This document shows, in pieces, positions 24,344 to 32,903 of a stretch of 64,000 nt of DNA. The notes under the pieces are model-generated. The model did not search any database. It was not told where the DNA came from and saw only the letters and a list, made by a program, of their open reading frames with translations. The stretch is from assembly GCA_025936045.1 (NCBI GenBank), contig JAICUB010000012.1, positions 62,001-126,000 on the forward strand, in the 5' to 3' direction. Origin of the DNA: Polyangiaceae bacterium. Its GTDB lineage: Bacteria; Myxococcota_A; Polyangia; Polyangiales; Polyangiaceae. The translations under genes were made by a program, and so were the position numbers. Numbering within the stretch: the first letter of the stretch is position 1; each line of letters starts with the position of its first letter.

Positions 24344-26092
24344 ATGTCATATGAATCGTCTTCTCCCAAGGCGCTGCTCGCGCTCGCCGTTCTTTCTTGC
24401 TGCTGCAGCAGCAACAACCCTGGTGCGGACACGAGCTCACTCGCGGGGAGCGGCGGAGGTCCGACGGACCCGAGCGTCGGGGGTACCGCTGGCACGGGCG
24501 CGGGCGGCGACTCCGGGAGCACGGCGGGTGGCACGGCCGGTCAGGGTGGCACCGGCGGTCAAGGAGGTACGACCGTCGTGGTCGTCATGTCATCCGGGGG
24601 CGACAGCGGGACGGCAGGTGACATGACCGCGCCATCCGTCTGCGGAGACGGAAAGGTCGATCCGAAGCTCAAGGAGGAGTGCGACGACGGCAACGTCGCG
24701 AGCATGGACGGCTGCTCGGAGACGTGCACGCTCGAGTCAGGCTGGTCGTGTCCATTTCCCGGAGTGGCGTGCGAAGCAGCAAAGTGCGGTGATGGAATTC
24801 GCGCCGGCAAGGAGGCGTGCGATTTCGGCGCCACTCCGCCGGACGGTTGTGACCCGACGACCTGCACGGTGGCTCCCGGCTACGCCTGCGACGCGACGGG
24901 GTGTCACCTCACCGTGTGCGGGGACAAGGTTACCGAAGGCTCCGAAGGCTGCGACGACGGCAACGACAACTGGGGCGATGGGTGCACGCCGGACTGCAAC
25001 CGCGAGCCTGACTGCAGCGGCGCCTCGTGCACGACGACGTGCGGCGACGGCCTGCTCTTGCCGGGGAACACCACGGAACCGTGCGACGACGGCAACGACG
25101 CGGCAGGAGACGGCTGCTCGCCCACCTGCGCGGTCGAACCCGGCTACGTCTGCATGCCGGCGAGCCAGGCGGCAACGGGGCAGCTCCTGCTGCCGGTCGT
25201 CTATCGCGACATGATCAAGCGGCAGGATCCCGGCGGGCACCCGAACTTCGAGGTGACGCCGATGCCGCCCATGCTGTTCACGGGCATCGTCGGTCCGCTC
25301 GGCACGCCGCTCGACATGGACGGCAAGCCCGCCTACGCCGCCACGCCGACGACCGACACGATCAACGCGACGAACGGCTGGACGACGAACGCGACCGACT
25401 TCTCGACCTGGTTTCGAGACTCGGACTACAGCAAAACGGTGCTCGATTCGCTCACGCTGACGGAAACGCCGCCCGGAAGCGGGGCGTTCGTCTTCGCCGA
25501 GACGCAGTTCTTCCCGCTCGACGGACGCGGCTGGAATGACGTGCCCATCGTCACGAGCGCCCACAATTATTCGTTCACGAGCGAGCTTCACTACTGGTTC
25601 CAATGGGCCGGCGGCGAGGTCCTCACGTTCTTCGGCGACGACGATGTCTGGGTGTTCGTGAACAAGAAGCTCGCGGTGGACATCGGCGGCATTCACGGAC
25701 CCATCACCCAGAGCGTGACGCTCGACGATGCGACGAATACCCAGCTCGGGCTCGGCCTCGTGCAGGGTAGCGTCTACGAAATCGCGGTTTTTCAAGCAGA
25801 GCGTCACGTCACGGGCTCGCAATACGAGCTCACGCTCGAGGGCTTCAACGTGGGCCGTTCGGAATGCACGAGCGTGTGCGGCGACGGCATCGTGACGCCG
25901 GACGAGCTCTGCGACGAGGGTGCCGACCAGAACACCGGCGGCTACGGCCATTGCGCACCGGATTGCAAGACGCGCGGCGGCTTCTGCGGTGACGGTATCG
26001 TACAGCCCGAGGGCCACGAAGATTGCGACGACGGCAACACCGTTCTCGGCGACGGCTGCGACTCCACATGTAGGAAAGAAGGCGTACGCTGA
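24344..26092 (+). CDS. surface lipoprotein with DUF4215 Cys-rich repeats and fibro-slime (PA14-like) domain
   Basis: 582 residues from ATG 24344. The signal ends in a Cys cluster (LAVLSCCCSSNN), then a Gly/Thr linker. Four myxobacterial Cys-rich repeats follow, with CGDGKVDPKLKEECDDGN, CGDGIRAGKEACDFG, CGDKVTEGSEGCDDGNDN and a fourth CDDGNDAAGDGCSPTC copy. The roughly 210-residue fibro-slime domain runs from VVYRDMIKRQDPGGHPNFEV through GRGWNDV, FTSELHYWFQWAGGEVLTFF and GDDDVWVFVNKKLAVDIGGI to YELTLEGFNV; the DDDVWVFV segment is its Ca2+/ligand-loop signature. Two more DUF4215 repeats close the protein. This family is associated with extracellular matrix and cellulosome-like adhesins. Here it could help cells stick to the polymers the neighbouring enzymes attack, which is inference. 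Confidence 0.87.
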   Translation: MSYESSSPKALLALAVLSCCCSSNNPGADTSSLAGSGGGPTDPSVGGTAGTGAGGDSGSTAGGTAGQGGTGGQGGTTVVVVMSSGGDSGTAGDMTAPSVCGDGKVDPKLKEECDDGNVASMDGCSETCTLESGWSCPFPGVACEAAKCGDGIRAGKEACDFGATPPDGCDPTTCTVAPGYACDATGCHLTVCGDKVTEGSEGCDDGNDNWGDGCTPDCNREPDCSGASCTTTCGDGLLLPGNTTEPCDDGNDAAGDGCSPTCAVEPGYVCMPASQAATGQLLLPVVYRDMIKRQDPGGHPNFEVTPMPPMLFTGIVGPLGTPLDMDGKPAYAATPTTDTINATNGWTTNATDFSTWFRDSDYSKTVLDSLTLTETPPGSGAFVFAETQFFPLDGRGWNDVPIVTSAHNYSFTSELHYWFQWAGGEVLTFFGDDDVWVFVNKKLAVDIGGIHGPITQSVTLDDATNTQLGLGLVQGSVYEIAVFQAERHVTGSQYELTLEGFNVGRSECTSVCGDGIVTPDELCDEGADQNTGGYGHCAPDCKTRGGFCGDGIVQPEGHEDCDDGNTVLGDGCDSTCRKEGVR

Positions 26093-26166
26093 CGGTCCCG
26101 CCTGGGCGCGCCCGGTAGCGCGCGGCTTGATTCGGAGCGAGGCGGCGGCCATGCTCGGCCCCGTCG

Positions 26167-29100
26167 ATGCCGGAGCCGTTCTTGCCGTCCGCGAGCGAGC
26201 TTGGCGTGGCCGAGTGGCGCGCGCTCGGGATGCTCGCGTGCGAGCAGCGGCTCGGTGCCCGTGCGCTCGAAGCCGTGGCTCCGCGGGTTTCACCCGAGTT
26301 CTGGCGCGCGTGTGTGGAAAAGGGCTGGGTCGTCGCCGTAGCCGGCTCGCGGGCACTCGGGGCGCGGGGAACGGAGGGTGAGCGCACCTTCGCGCTCGTG
26401 CCGGCCTTGCGACCGCTCGTTTTGCGGCAGCTGGCGGATCGCGAGGAGCTCGGCGAGGTGCGGCGCGGCCTGCGCGCTTCGAGTGCGGATCCGGCGCGGA
26501 GCAGCTTCACGTGCGCCCTTTACGCGGGCGATCTCGGAGCTCTCGAACGCGCGTTGCCGGAGCTCGCACGACGCGCCGTACGGGGACACGAGACGACATT
26601 TGCGAGCAGCATGCTGCGGGAGGCGCTCACGGCGTCGTTCGATCCGGCCTGGCTCGAACGCACCTGGGGAGAGCTCGGCGTCCGTCTGGTCGAGCAAGTG
26701 CTCTCGGACGCTTTGTTCGCGCTCGCGCCGGTCGAGCCGCTCTACCACTTCGCGAGCGAACGCCTCGAGGAGGCGACACCGGCGTTACGCTGGGTGCTGG
26801 CCGAGCACGCGCTCCTGCGTGGTGAACCCGCGCAAGGGCTCTCGTTCATCGCCGGCTTTCCGAGCCGCGAGCAGCTTGGATTTCGCGCCGCGCTTGCCTA
26901 CACCTCGGGTGCGTTCGCGCAAACGCAGCAGCTCCTCGGCGAGTACGACCGCTCGCATGGAACCGCGCACGGGGCGGCCAGCGTCACGGCGTTGCTCGTC
27001 CTCGTGGCGCTCAGCCGCGAGCCGCCGGAAGGGGCTCGTCTCGCGCGGCGTTGCTTGCCACGCCGCAAAGAACGGCCGACTCCGCTCGCAGGTTGGCCGA
27101 GGACGAGCGCCGAATCGGACGTGAGCCGCGCGCTTCGCATACTGCTCAAGCGCACGACGCAGCCGGACACCGAGCGACTGCGCCTGAGCGTGCATCAACT
27201 GCCGGCGACGGCCTCGCCCTGGGAAGCATTCGTGAACGCGCTCACCGTCGCGCTCGAGGAGCGCGACGAAGTAGCGCGGCTTGGTTGGGCCCGCCGCCTC
27301 GTGGCAGACGCCGAGCGTGCGAGCGCGGGCGGCTACACCTGGTTTGCTCGCCAAGCGCAACACCTCGCTCGCGTGCTCGCTCGGGAGTCGCTCACGGAGC
27401 TACGCGAGCTCGGCCCGTGCCAACCCGGAGAGCTCTTGCTGTGCGAGCTCCTCGAGCCGGAGCCCGAGTGGCGGCGTGCGCTCGGCGCGTTGCAAGGCTT
27501 CACGCAAAGCATGGAGGGAAGCGAGAAGGTCGTCTCGCGCAGGGTTGCCTGGTACGTGGACATGACGAACGGGGTCCCGGCCAAACCCGCGCTCGAGGAG
27601 TTCGTGCGCAGCACGGGCTGGACGCGCGGGCGCCGCGTCGAGCTCGACGAGCTCGACGCCGTCAAAGACGACCTGCCGTCCGAGGATCAGGCGGTGCTCC
27701 GTGCGCTCGACTGGAGCCACCCGCGCCGCCACGCGTTACCACTCGAGCTTTTGGAACACCTCGTGGGCCATCCGCGCGTGTTCAACGGCGCGCGCGGACG
27801 CCTTCCGGTCGCGATCGGCCGCGGCACCTGTCGCGTCGAGACGCGACGCGAGCACGGGCATCTCGTGATATCCTTCGAACCCGCGGGCGCCGTCGAGGGC
27901 GTGAACGTCGTCGTGGAGAGCGAGACGCGCCTGGTCGTGTATCGCGTCACGCCGGCGCTCGGGAAGCTCTTCGGGCTCGTACCGAGCGGCGTGCGCATCC
28001 CGGAGCGGTATGAGCCCGAAGCGGTCGGCGTCCTCTCGCGACTCGCCGAGCACGTGGAGATTCGAAGCTCGAGTTTGGGCGCTCGGCGGCGGCTCGCGGC
28101 CGAGTCGACGCCGGTGCTACGGATCTCGCCCGAATCCGGCGCGTGGTACGTCGAGGTCGGCGTGCGCCCGTTCGGAGCGCGGGGCCGCTTCTTCCCGCCG
28201 GGTCTCGGGCGCCTCGCGATCACGACGCGAGACGGCGACGACTGGCTGGACGCCGAACGCGATTTCGAGCAGGAAATTGCGCGCTTTCACGAGCTAGCCA
28301 CCGCCTGCCCGAGCCTCGAGCACGCGCTCGGCGGCCCGCCGGCGGAGCGACCCGCAGGCGAGCCGACCTTCAGTGGTTCGCTCGGCGAGGACGGACTCTT
28401 CACGCTGCTCACCGAGCTGAAACGGAGCGAGCTCGCCGTCGTGCTCGAATGGCAAGACCGGCGCCCGGTGACTGCGCGCGGGACGCTCGGGGTCGGCGCG
28501 CTGCACGGCGCGCTGAAGCGCAACAAGGGCTGGTACCTCGTGACGGGCGGCGTGCGCATCGACGACGTGATGTCGCTCGATCTCGCGGAGCTTGCGACGC
28601 TGCCGTACACCAAGTCGGGACGCTTCCTGCGGCTGCCGAACGGCGATTTCGTGGAGGTCGAACGGCGCGCGCGCCGCGTGCTCGCGCTGCTCGCGAACGC
28701 GACCGAGGCACCGAGACGCGGTCGCCGGGCGGAGCTCCGCATCCCCGAAGCCGCGCTCGGCACGTTACGTTCGTTGCGCGAAGTGGGCTACGACTTCGAG
28801 GACGAAAGCGGGGACGGCTGGCTCAGTCGCTGCGATCGAATCCTCGCTAGCGATCCGCCGCTGCCGCCGGACCTCGCCGCCAGCCTGCGCCCCTATCAGC
28901 TCGAAGGCTTTCGCTGGCTCTCACGCTATAGTCAGCTCGGACTCGGCGTCTGTCTCGCCGACGACATGGGCCTCGGCAAGACGCTCGAGGCGATCGCGTT
29001 GCTGCTCGCGCGCAGCACGGGCGGCCCGGCGCTCGTCGTCGCGCCTACGTCGGTGTGCCGCAACTGGCTCGAGGAGCTCCGGCGCTTCGCCCCGAGCCTC

Positions 29101-30282
29101 ACGGTGCTCGAATACTCGGGCAAGGGACGCGCCGCGCTGCTCGAGCAGTTTCGGAGCGGACCCGCGCGCGACGTGCTGATCGTCAGCTATGCGCTCCTGC
29201 AGCAGGATGCGAGCGAGCTCTCGTCGTTGACGTGGAACACCGTGGTGCTCGACGAGGCGCAATTCATCAAGAACGCGCAGTCCCTCCGCGCGCGCGCCGC
29301 GTTTGCGCTCCCCGCGCGCTACCGCCTCGCCATGACGGGCACGCCCGTCGAAAATCACCTCGGTGACCTCTGGAGCATCTTCCACTTCCTGAATCCCGTC
29401 CTGCTCGGCTCGTGGAAGCACTTTCAGGTTCGCTACCTCAAGCCCATCGAGCGCGACCGGGACAGTGAACAGCGCGCGGAGCTCAAGGCCCTGATCGCTC
29501 CGTTTCTCTTGCGACGCATGAAGAACGACGTCCTCTCCGACTTGCCGCCGCTCACGGTGGTGCGGCACAGCGTGCGGCTCAGCGAGGATGAATCGCTGCG
29601 CTATGCGCTCCTCCGCCGGCAAATTCACGAAAAGCTGAGAACGCCGCACGGCAAACGCCAACACAAGCTCCAGGTTTTCACCGAGCTCACGCGCCTGCGT
29701 CGCTTCTGCTGCCATCCGCGGCTCGTGTACCCGGATGCGCCCAGCGAAACCTCCAAGCTCACGGCGTTCCTCGAGCTCGCGGAAGAATTGCGCGACAACG
29801 GGCACCGCGCCCTCGTCTTCAGTCAATTCGTGGACTTCCTCGAGCTCGTGCGGGAAGCGCTCGACGAACGCGGCGTGCGTTATTCCTACCTCGACGGCTC
29901 CACTCCCAAAGAGGTCCGCCACACTCGCGTCGAGGAGTTCCAGAACGGCGACAACGAGCTCTTCTTGATCAGCCTCAAGGCGGGCGGCTTCGGCCTGAAC
30001 CTCACGGCGGCGGACTACGTCATCCACCTCGATCCGTGGTGGAACCCGGCTGTCGAAGCGCAGGCGACCGACCGCGCGCACCGCATCGGGCAAGAACGAC
30101 CGGTGACGGTGTATCGACTCATCACCGAGGAGACGATCGAAGAGCGCATCGTCGAGCTCCATCGCGAAAAGCGCGAGCTCGCCGAAGCGTTGCTGTCGGC
30201 GACCGACGACGTGCCCGAGCTCAGCCACGAGCTCCTCAGCGAGCTGCTCGGCGCAGCGAGCTTGGGTGTAACTCAGTTGTGA
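26167..30282 (+). CDS. SNF2-family DEAD/DEAH-type ATPase (SWI2/SNF2 helicase)
   Basis: 1371 residues. The first ~870 are a helical repeat region rich in Arg, Leu and Glu plus a beta-rich part, as in bacterial SNF2 proteins. The SNF2 ATPase core follows: LRPYQLEGFRWLSRYSQLGL, Walker A at about 930 (LADDMGLGKTLEAIALLL), motif Ia VVAPTSVCRNW, DEAQ box at about 1027 (VVLDEAQFIKNAQ) and motif III AMTGTPVEN. The helicase C domain holds ALVFSQFVDFLELV, LISLKAGGFGLNLTAADYVI and DPWWNPAVEAQATDRAHRIGQ. It would be an ATP-dependent DNA translocase acting on protein-DNA complexes, possibly RNA polymerase as for RapA. The last ten bases overlap the convergent GH114 gene. It stands alone among secreted-enzyme genes. 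Confidence 0.92.
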   Translation: MPEPFLPSASELGVAEWRALGMLACEQRLGARALEAVAPRVSPEFWRACVEKGWVVAVAGSRALGARGTEGERTFALVPALRPLVLRQLADREELGEVRRGLRASSADPARSSFTCALYAGDLGALERALPELARRAVRGHETTFASSMLREALTASFDPAWLERTWGELGVRLVEQVLSDALFALAPVEPLYHFASERLEEATPALRWVLAEHALLRGEPAQGLSFIAGFPSREQLGFRAALAYTSGAFAQTQQLLGEYDRSHGTAHGAASVTALLVLVALSREPPEGARLARRCLPRRKERPTPLAGWPRTSAESDVSRALRILLKRTTQPDTERLRLSVHQLPATASPWEAFVNALTVALEERDEVARLGWARRLVADAERASAGGYTWFARQAQHLARVLARESLTELRELGPCQPGELLLCELLEPEPEWRRALGALQGFTQSMEGSEKVVSRRVAWYVDMTNGVPAKPALEEFVRSTGWTRGRRVELDELDAVKDDLPSEDQAVLRALDWSHPRRHALPLELLEHLVGHPRVFNGARGRLPVAIGRGTCRVETRREHGHLVISFEPAGAVEGVNVVVESETRLVVYRVTPALGKLFGLVPSGVRIPERYEPEAVGVLSRLAEHVEIRSSSLGARRRLAAESTPVLRISPESGAWYVEVGVRPFGARGRFFPPGLGRLAITTRDGDDWLDAERDFEQEIARFHELATACPSLEHALGGPPAERPAGEPTFSGSLGEDGLFTLLTELKRSELAVVLEWQDRRPVTARGTLGVGALHGALKRNKGWYLVTGGVRIDDVMSLDLAELATLPYTKSGRFLRLPNGDFVEVERRARRVLALLANATEAPRRGRRAELRIPEAALGTLRSLREVGYDFEDESGDGWLSRCDRILASDPPLPPDLAASLRPYQLEGFRWLSRYSQLGLGVCLADDMGLGKTLEAIALLLARSTGGPALVVAPTSVCRNWLEELRRFAPSLTVLEYSGKGRAALLEQFRSGPARDVLIVSYALLQQDASELSSLTWNTVVLDEAQFIKNAQSLRARAAFALPARYRLAMTGTPVENHLGDLWSIFHFLNPVLLGSWKHFQVRYLKPIERDRDSEQRAELKALIAPFLLRRMKNDVLSDLPPLTVVRHSVRLSEDESLRYALLRRQIHEKLRTPHGKRQHKLQVFTELTRLRRFCCHPRLVYPDAPSETSKLTAFLELAEELRDNGHRALVFSQFVDFLELVREALDERGVRYSYLDGSTPKEVRHTRVEEFQNGDNELFLISLKAGGFGLNLTAADYVIHLDPWWNPAVEAQATDRAHRIGQERPVTVYRLITEETIEERIVELHREKRELAEALLSATDDVPELSHELLSELLGAASLGVTQL

Positions 30283-31403
30283 AGGCCCCGATCGTTCGAG
30301 CACGGCTCGAACAAGCTACCGTCGAGCGCGAGCGCGAACAGCGCACCGGTGATTCCTGCGCTCATGTCAGCCGCACAGAACGACGCCGTCGTCGCTCCAT
30401 CTTCGGTGTACTCGGCGTCCCATGCGGGCTTGCCCGCAGCCACGTAGGGCTGCAAGCGGTCGCACTCGGAGTACTCGTTGCATTCTTCGTCCAGAATGCC
30501 GTCGAAGAAGGGTTCGAGCTCGCCGATCTGGTCGAGGTCGTTCTTTTGAAAGATTGCGAGTCCGAGGCCGTGAGCGGTGCTCGCGAGCCACTCGTCGTAG
30601 GCGAGCTGGTCGGCCGCGCTCGTCGAAAATCCGGGGTGGTTCTGGTAGGAATCGAGGTTGTCCGGCTCCACGGCATCGAAACCCTTGCTCGCACACACTT
30701 CGAAGCGCGCACGCATGATGGCCTGCAACTTGGCGTAATTCGGCCCGCTCGGACGGACATCGAGCCAGAGCTCACCGGGCCAACCCTCGACCGCATTGCC
30801 CTTGAGCGACGCGGGAAAGTCAGCGGAGTCTGGTCGCCCGGGCTCGTAGGTGCCGGCATCCATGTAACAGACGACCTTGATTCCACGCGCGTGCAGCGCC
30901 GTCACCTCACTCGCGTCGTTGCCCCAACCGTCGATGTCGTAGGCGCCGACGTCCTCGCTGTCGTCGGGCGGCGTGTTTTGCAGGTCCCAATAAAACGTGG
31001 TGTCCGCCGCCGGCTGCCACCGACTCGCGGTGCCGGCCCCGCCCGAACTGCCGAGCGCGGTGCCGGCACTCCCAGCGCTACTCTCGCCCGCAGCACCGCT
31101 CGTCTCCTCGCCGGCTGCGCCCGTGCTCACTCCCGCGGAACCGCCGATCGCTCTGCCCGCCGAGCCCCCGGTACCCTGCCCCGCGGCGCCCGCTGCAGGG
31201 GGTCTGCCACCAGCACCGGCACCGCCGACGCCGGGCGCCCCGGCGCCAGCGCCGGCAGTCGCTCCGCCCGTGCCCGGACCGCCACCGTTCGCCGCGCCAG
31301 CCGAGCTCGCTCCGCTGCCGCCGCTTCCGACTTGCGTCGGATTGCTACTGGAACCGCAGCCGACACAGGCGGCTGCGAGCAGAACCAAAGTGTCGAGGCG
31401 CAT
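30273..31403 (-). CDS. GH114-type endo-alpha-1,4-polygalactosaminidase-like lipoprotein
   Basis: 376 residues from ATG 31403. Signal MRLDTLVLLAAACVGC carries the lipobox, followed by a roughly 110-residue GGS/GGA linker. The TIM-barrel domain starts FYWDLQNTP. Family motifs are VGAYDIDGWGNDASEV, GIKVVCYMDAGTYEPGRPD (with a conserved Asp), ELWLDVR, KGFDAVEPDNLDSYQNHPGF (the EPDNxD signature) and LGLAIFQKNDLDQI. GH114 enzymes cut alpha-1,4-linked galactosamine polymers such as those in fungal and bacterial biofilm exopolysaccharides. This product may therefore attack fungal walls or biofilm matrix rather than plant wall. Substrate is inferred from the family. Confidence 0.83.
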   Translation of the reverse strand: MRLDTLVLLAAACVGCGSSSNPTQVGSGGSGASSAGAANGGGPGTGGATAGAGAGAPGVGGAGAGGRPPAAGAAGQGTGGSAGRAIGGSAGVSTGAAGEETSGAAGESSAGSAGTALGSSGGAGTASRWQPAADTTFYWDLQNTPPDDSEDVGAYDIDGWGNDASEVTALHARGIKVVCYMDAGTYEPGRPDSADFPASLKGNAVEGWPGELWLDVRPSGPNYAKLQAIMRARFEVCASKGFDAVEPDNLDSYQNHPGFSTSAADQLAYDEWLASTAHGLGLAIFQKNDLDQIGELEPFFDGILDEECNEYSECDRLQPYVAAGKPAWDAEYTEDGATTASFCAADMSAGITGALFALALDGSLFEPCSNDRGLHN

Positions 31404-31439
31404 GGAGCAAGAATAGCGTGCCCGTCCGCGCCGCGGGGC

Positions 31440-32678
31440 TCACATGGTCTTACTGACGTTGGCGACGGCGAAGTTAGCGGTACCTTGGCCGCCGCCCACC
31501 TCGAGCAGCACCTTGACCTCGAGCAGGGTGCCGAGGTCGTTGCCGGCGGCAGCCCAGGCTTTGAAGTGCTCGGTCACCGAGATCGTCCCGCACTTTCGAT
31601 TGTCGTGCCGGATGCTGTAATACTGGTTCCACTGGGCCGCGCCGCCGCAGCGATCGCCACCCGTGCCGCTCGTGCTGCGGACGCACATCGTGTATTGGCC
31701 GCCGTCGACGGAGAGTGGTGAATTGCTCATGTTCGTGCAGTTACCCGGATTGACGGGCATCTTACCGAACGAGTCATCGATGATGTACCACTCGATGCAG
31801 GGATTGGTGGACCAGCCGTACATTCCGACGTACGACCACTGGTTACCGGAGTTACCGGTCAGACTCTCTGCGAAGTCCGCGGAGATGGTCCCGAACGCAT
31901 CGAACTTCTGAGGCTTGTTCCCCCACTCGAAGCCGAGGCGTCCGAGGTAGTTCCCCGAATTGTTCCAACTCGCGCTGAACGCCGGAACACCGGTAAACGT
32001 GGTCAGTTGTCCCGAGCCCGCGTTCGACCAGATTTGCCAAGCCAGGTTGTCCGAACCGCCCTGGCCGGAGGTGTGCGTCTGACCGCCCGTCGGCATGGCA
32101 GGAACGTTCGCGCAGTCGAGGGTGCTCGAGGTACCCGAGGATCCAGTCCCGGAGCTCCCGGCCATCGACGAGGTTCCGCCGGTCCCGGCGCCGCCCGACG
32201 ACACGCCCCCAGCTCCTCTGCCCCCCGCAGCCCGGCCGCCCATGGCAGCCCCGCCCATCGCACCCGAGCCTCCCGTCGAGGCACCACCCTTCGAAGAGCC
32301 ACCTGAACCCACGGTGCCGCCAACGCCTCCGCTGGTTCCGCCCGTCGTTCCGCCGGCTCCGCCCGTCGTTCCGCCGGCTCCGCCCGTCGTTCCGCCGGCT
32401 CCGCCCGTGCTGCCCCCAGTTCCGCCCATCGCACCGCCGGTGCCGACGGCTCCACCGGTCCCGGCCGGAGCGCTGCCGCCCGTGCTGCCCCCGGTGCCGC
32501 CCGTTACGGCCGCGCCGGCATGGCCGCCCGCGCCGCTTCCCGCCGCGGGCCCGGTTCCCGCAATGCCGCCAGAATCCTCCGGCGGCGTGATCTCGGTCGC
32601 GCACGCCGAGGCCAGCGCAATCGCTGCGAGGGTTGAAGCGACGACAGCGGTCCTAAGGGAGCGAGGATGGTGCTTCAT
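31440..32678 (-). CDS. GH11-like endo-1,4-beta-xylanase lipoprotein
   Basis: 412 residues from ATG 32678; a longer frame upstream lacks a signal peptide. The signal ends IALASACA (lipobox-like SAC), then a ~150-residue linker with three identical 21-bp repeats. The C-terminal ~210-residue beta-jelly-roll matches GH11: AFSASWNNSGNYLGRLGFEW, YVGMYGWSTNPCIEWYIID (nucleophile Glu in IEWYI), GGQYTMCVRS, QWNQYYSIRHDNRKCGTISV, HFKAWAAAGNDLGTLLEVKV, and a terminal LLEVGGGQGTANFAV block with the candidate acid/base Glu. The GGGQG variant of the usual EGYQSSG motif is unusual, so a closely related beta-jelly-roll activity is possible. It would cut xylan outside the cell, consistent with the GH30 and GH8 genes. 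Confidence 0.82.
   Translation of the reverse strand: MKHHPRSLRTAVVASTLAAIALASACATEITPPEDSGGIAGTGPAAGSGAGGHAGAAVTGGTGGSTGGSAPAGTGGAVGTGGAMGGTGGSTGGAGGTTGGAGGTTGGAGGTTGGTSGGVGGTVGSGGSSKGGASTGGSGAMGGAAMGGRAAGGRGAGGVSSGGAGTGGTSSMAGSSGTGSSGTSSTLDCANVPAMPTGGQTHTSGQGGSDNLAWQIWSNAGSGQLTTFTGVPAFSASWNNSGNYLGRLGFEWGNKPQKFDAFGTISADFAESLTGNSGNQWSYVGMYGWSTNPCIEWYIIDDSFGKMPVNPGNCTNMSNSPLSVDGGQYTMCVRSTSGTGGDRCGGAAQWNQYYSIRHDNRKCGTISVTEHFKAWAAAGNDLGTLLEVKVLLEVGGGQGTANFAVANVSKTM
32343..32405 (-). repeat. 3 identical copies of a 21-bp in-frame repeat (linker)
   Basis: Three consecutive identical 21-bp units in the linker of the GH11 xylanase encode a seven-residue GGTTGGA-type repeat. Full identity suggests recent expansion. 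Confidence 0.85.
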
Positions 32679-32903
32679 GTCCGACAATGCTGGATCGTGA
32701 CCCAATCCGCCCGAGGCAGGCAGACTTTTTTGCTGTTCGCTACACCTGCGCCGCAGCGTTGTAAGTATATGCGAGGAGTGACATCGCATTTTTGGCGCTA
32801 GGCCGACCGATTTCGCATTTTCACCGAGCTCCGCGCTGACCGCGCCCCCAGGCGTGGACGGCATCCACCGCCCCCACGCGAGTAGCGGATCGCGCGTCGG
32901 CGC

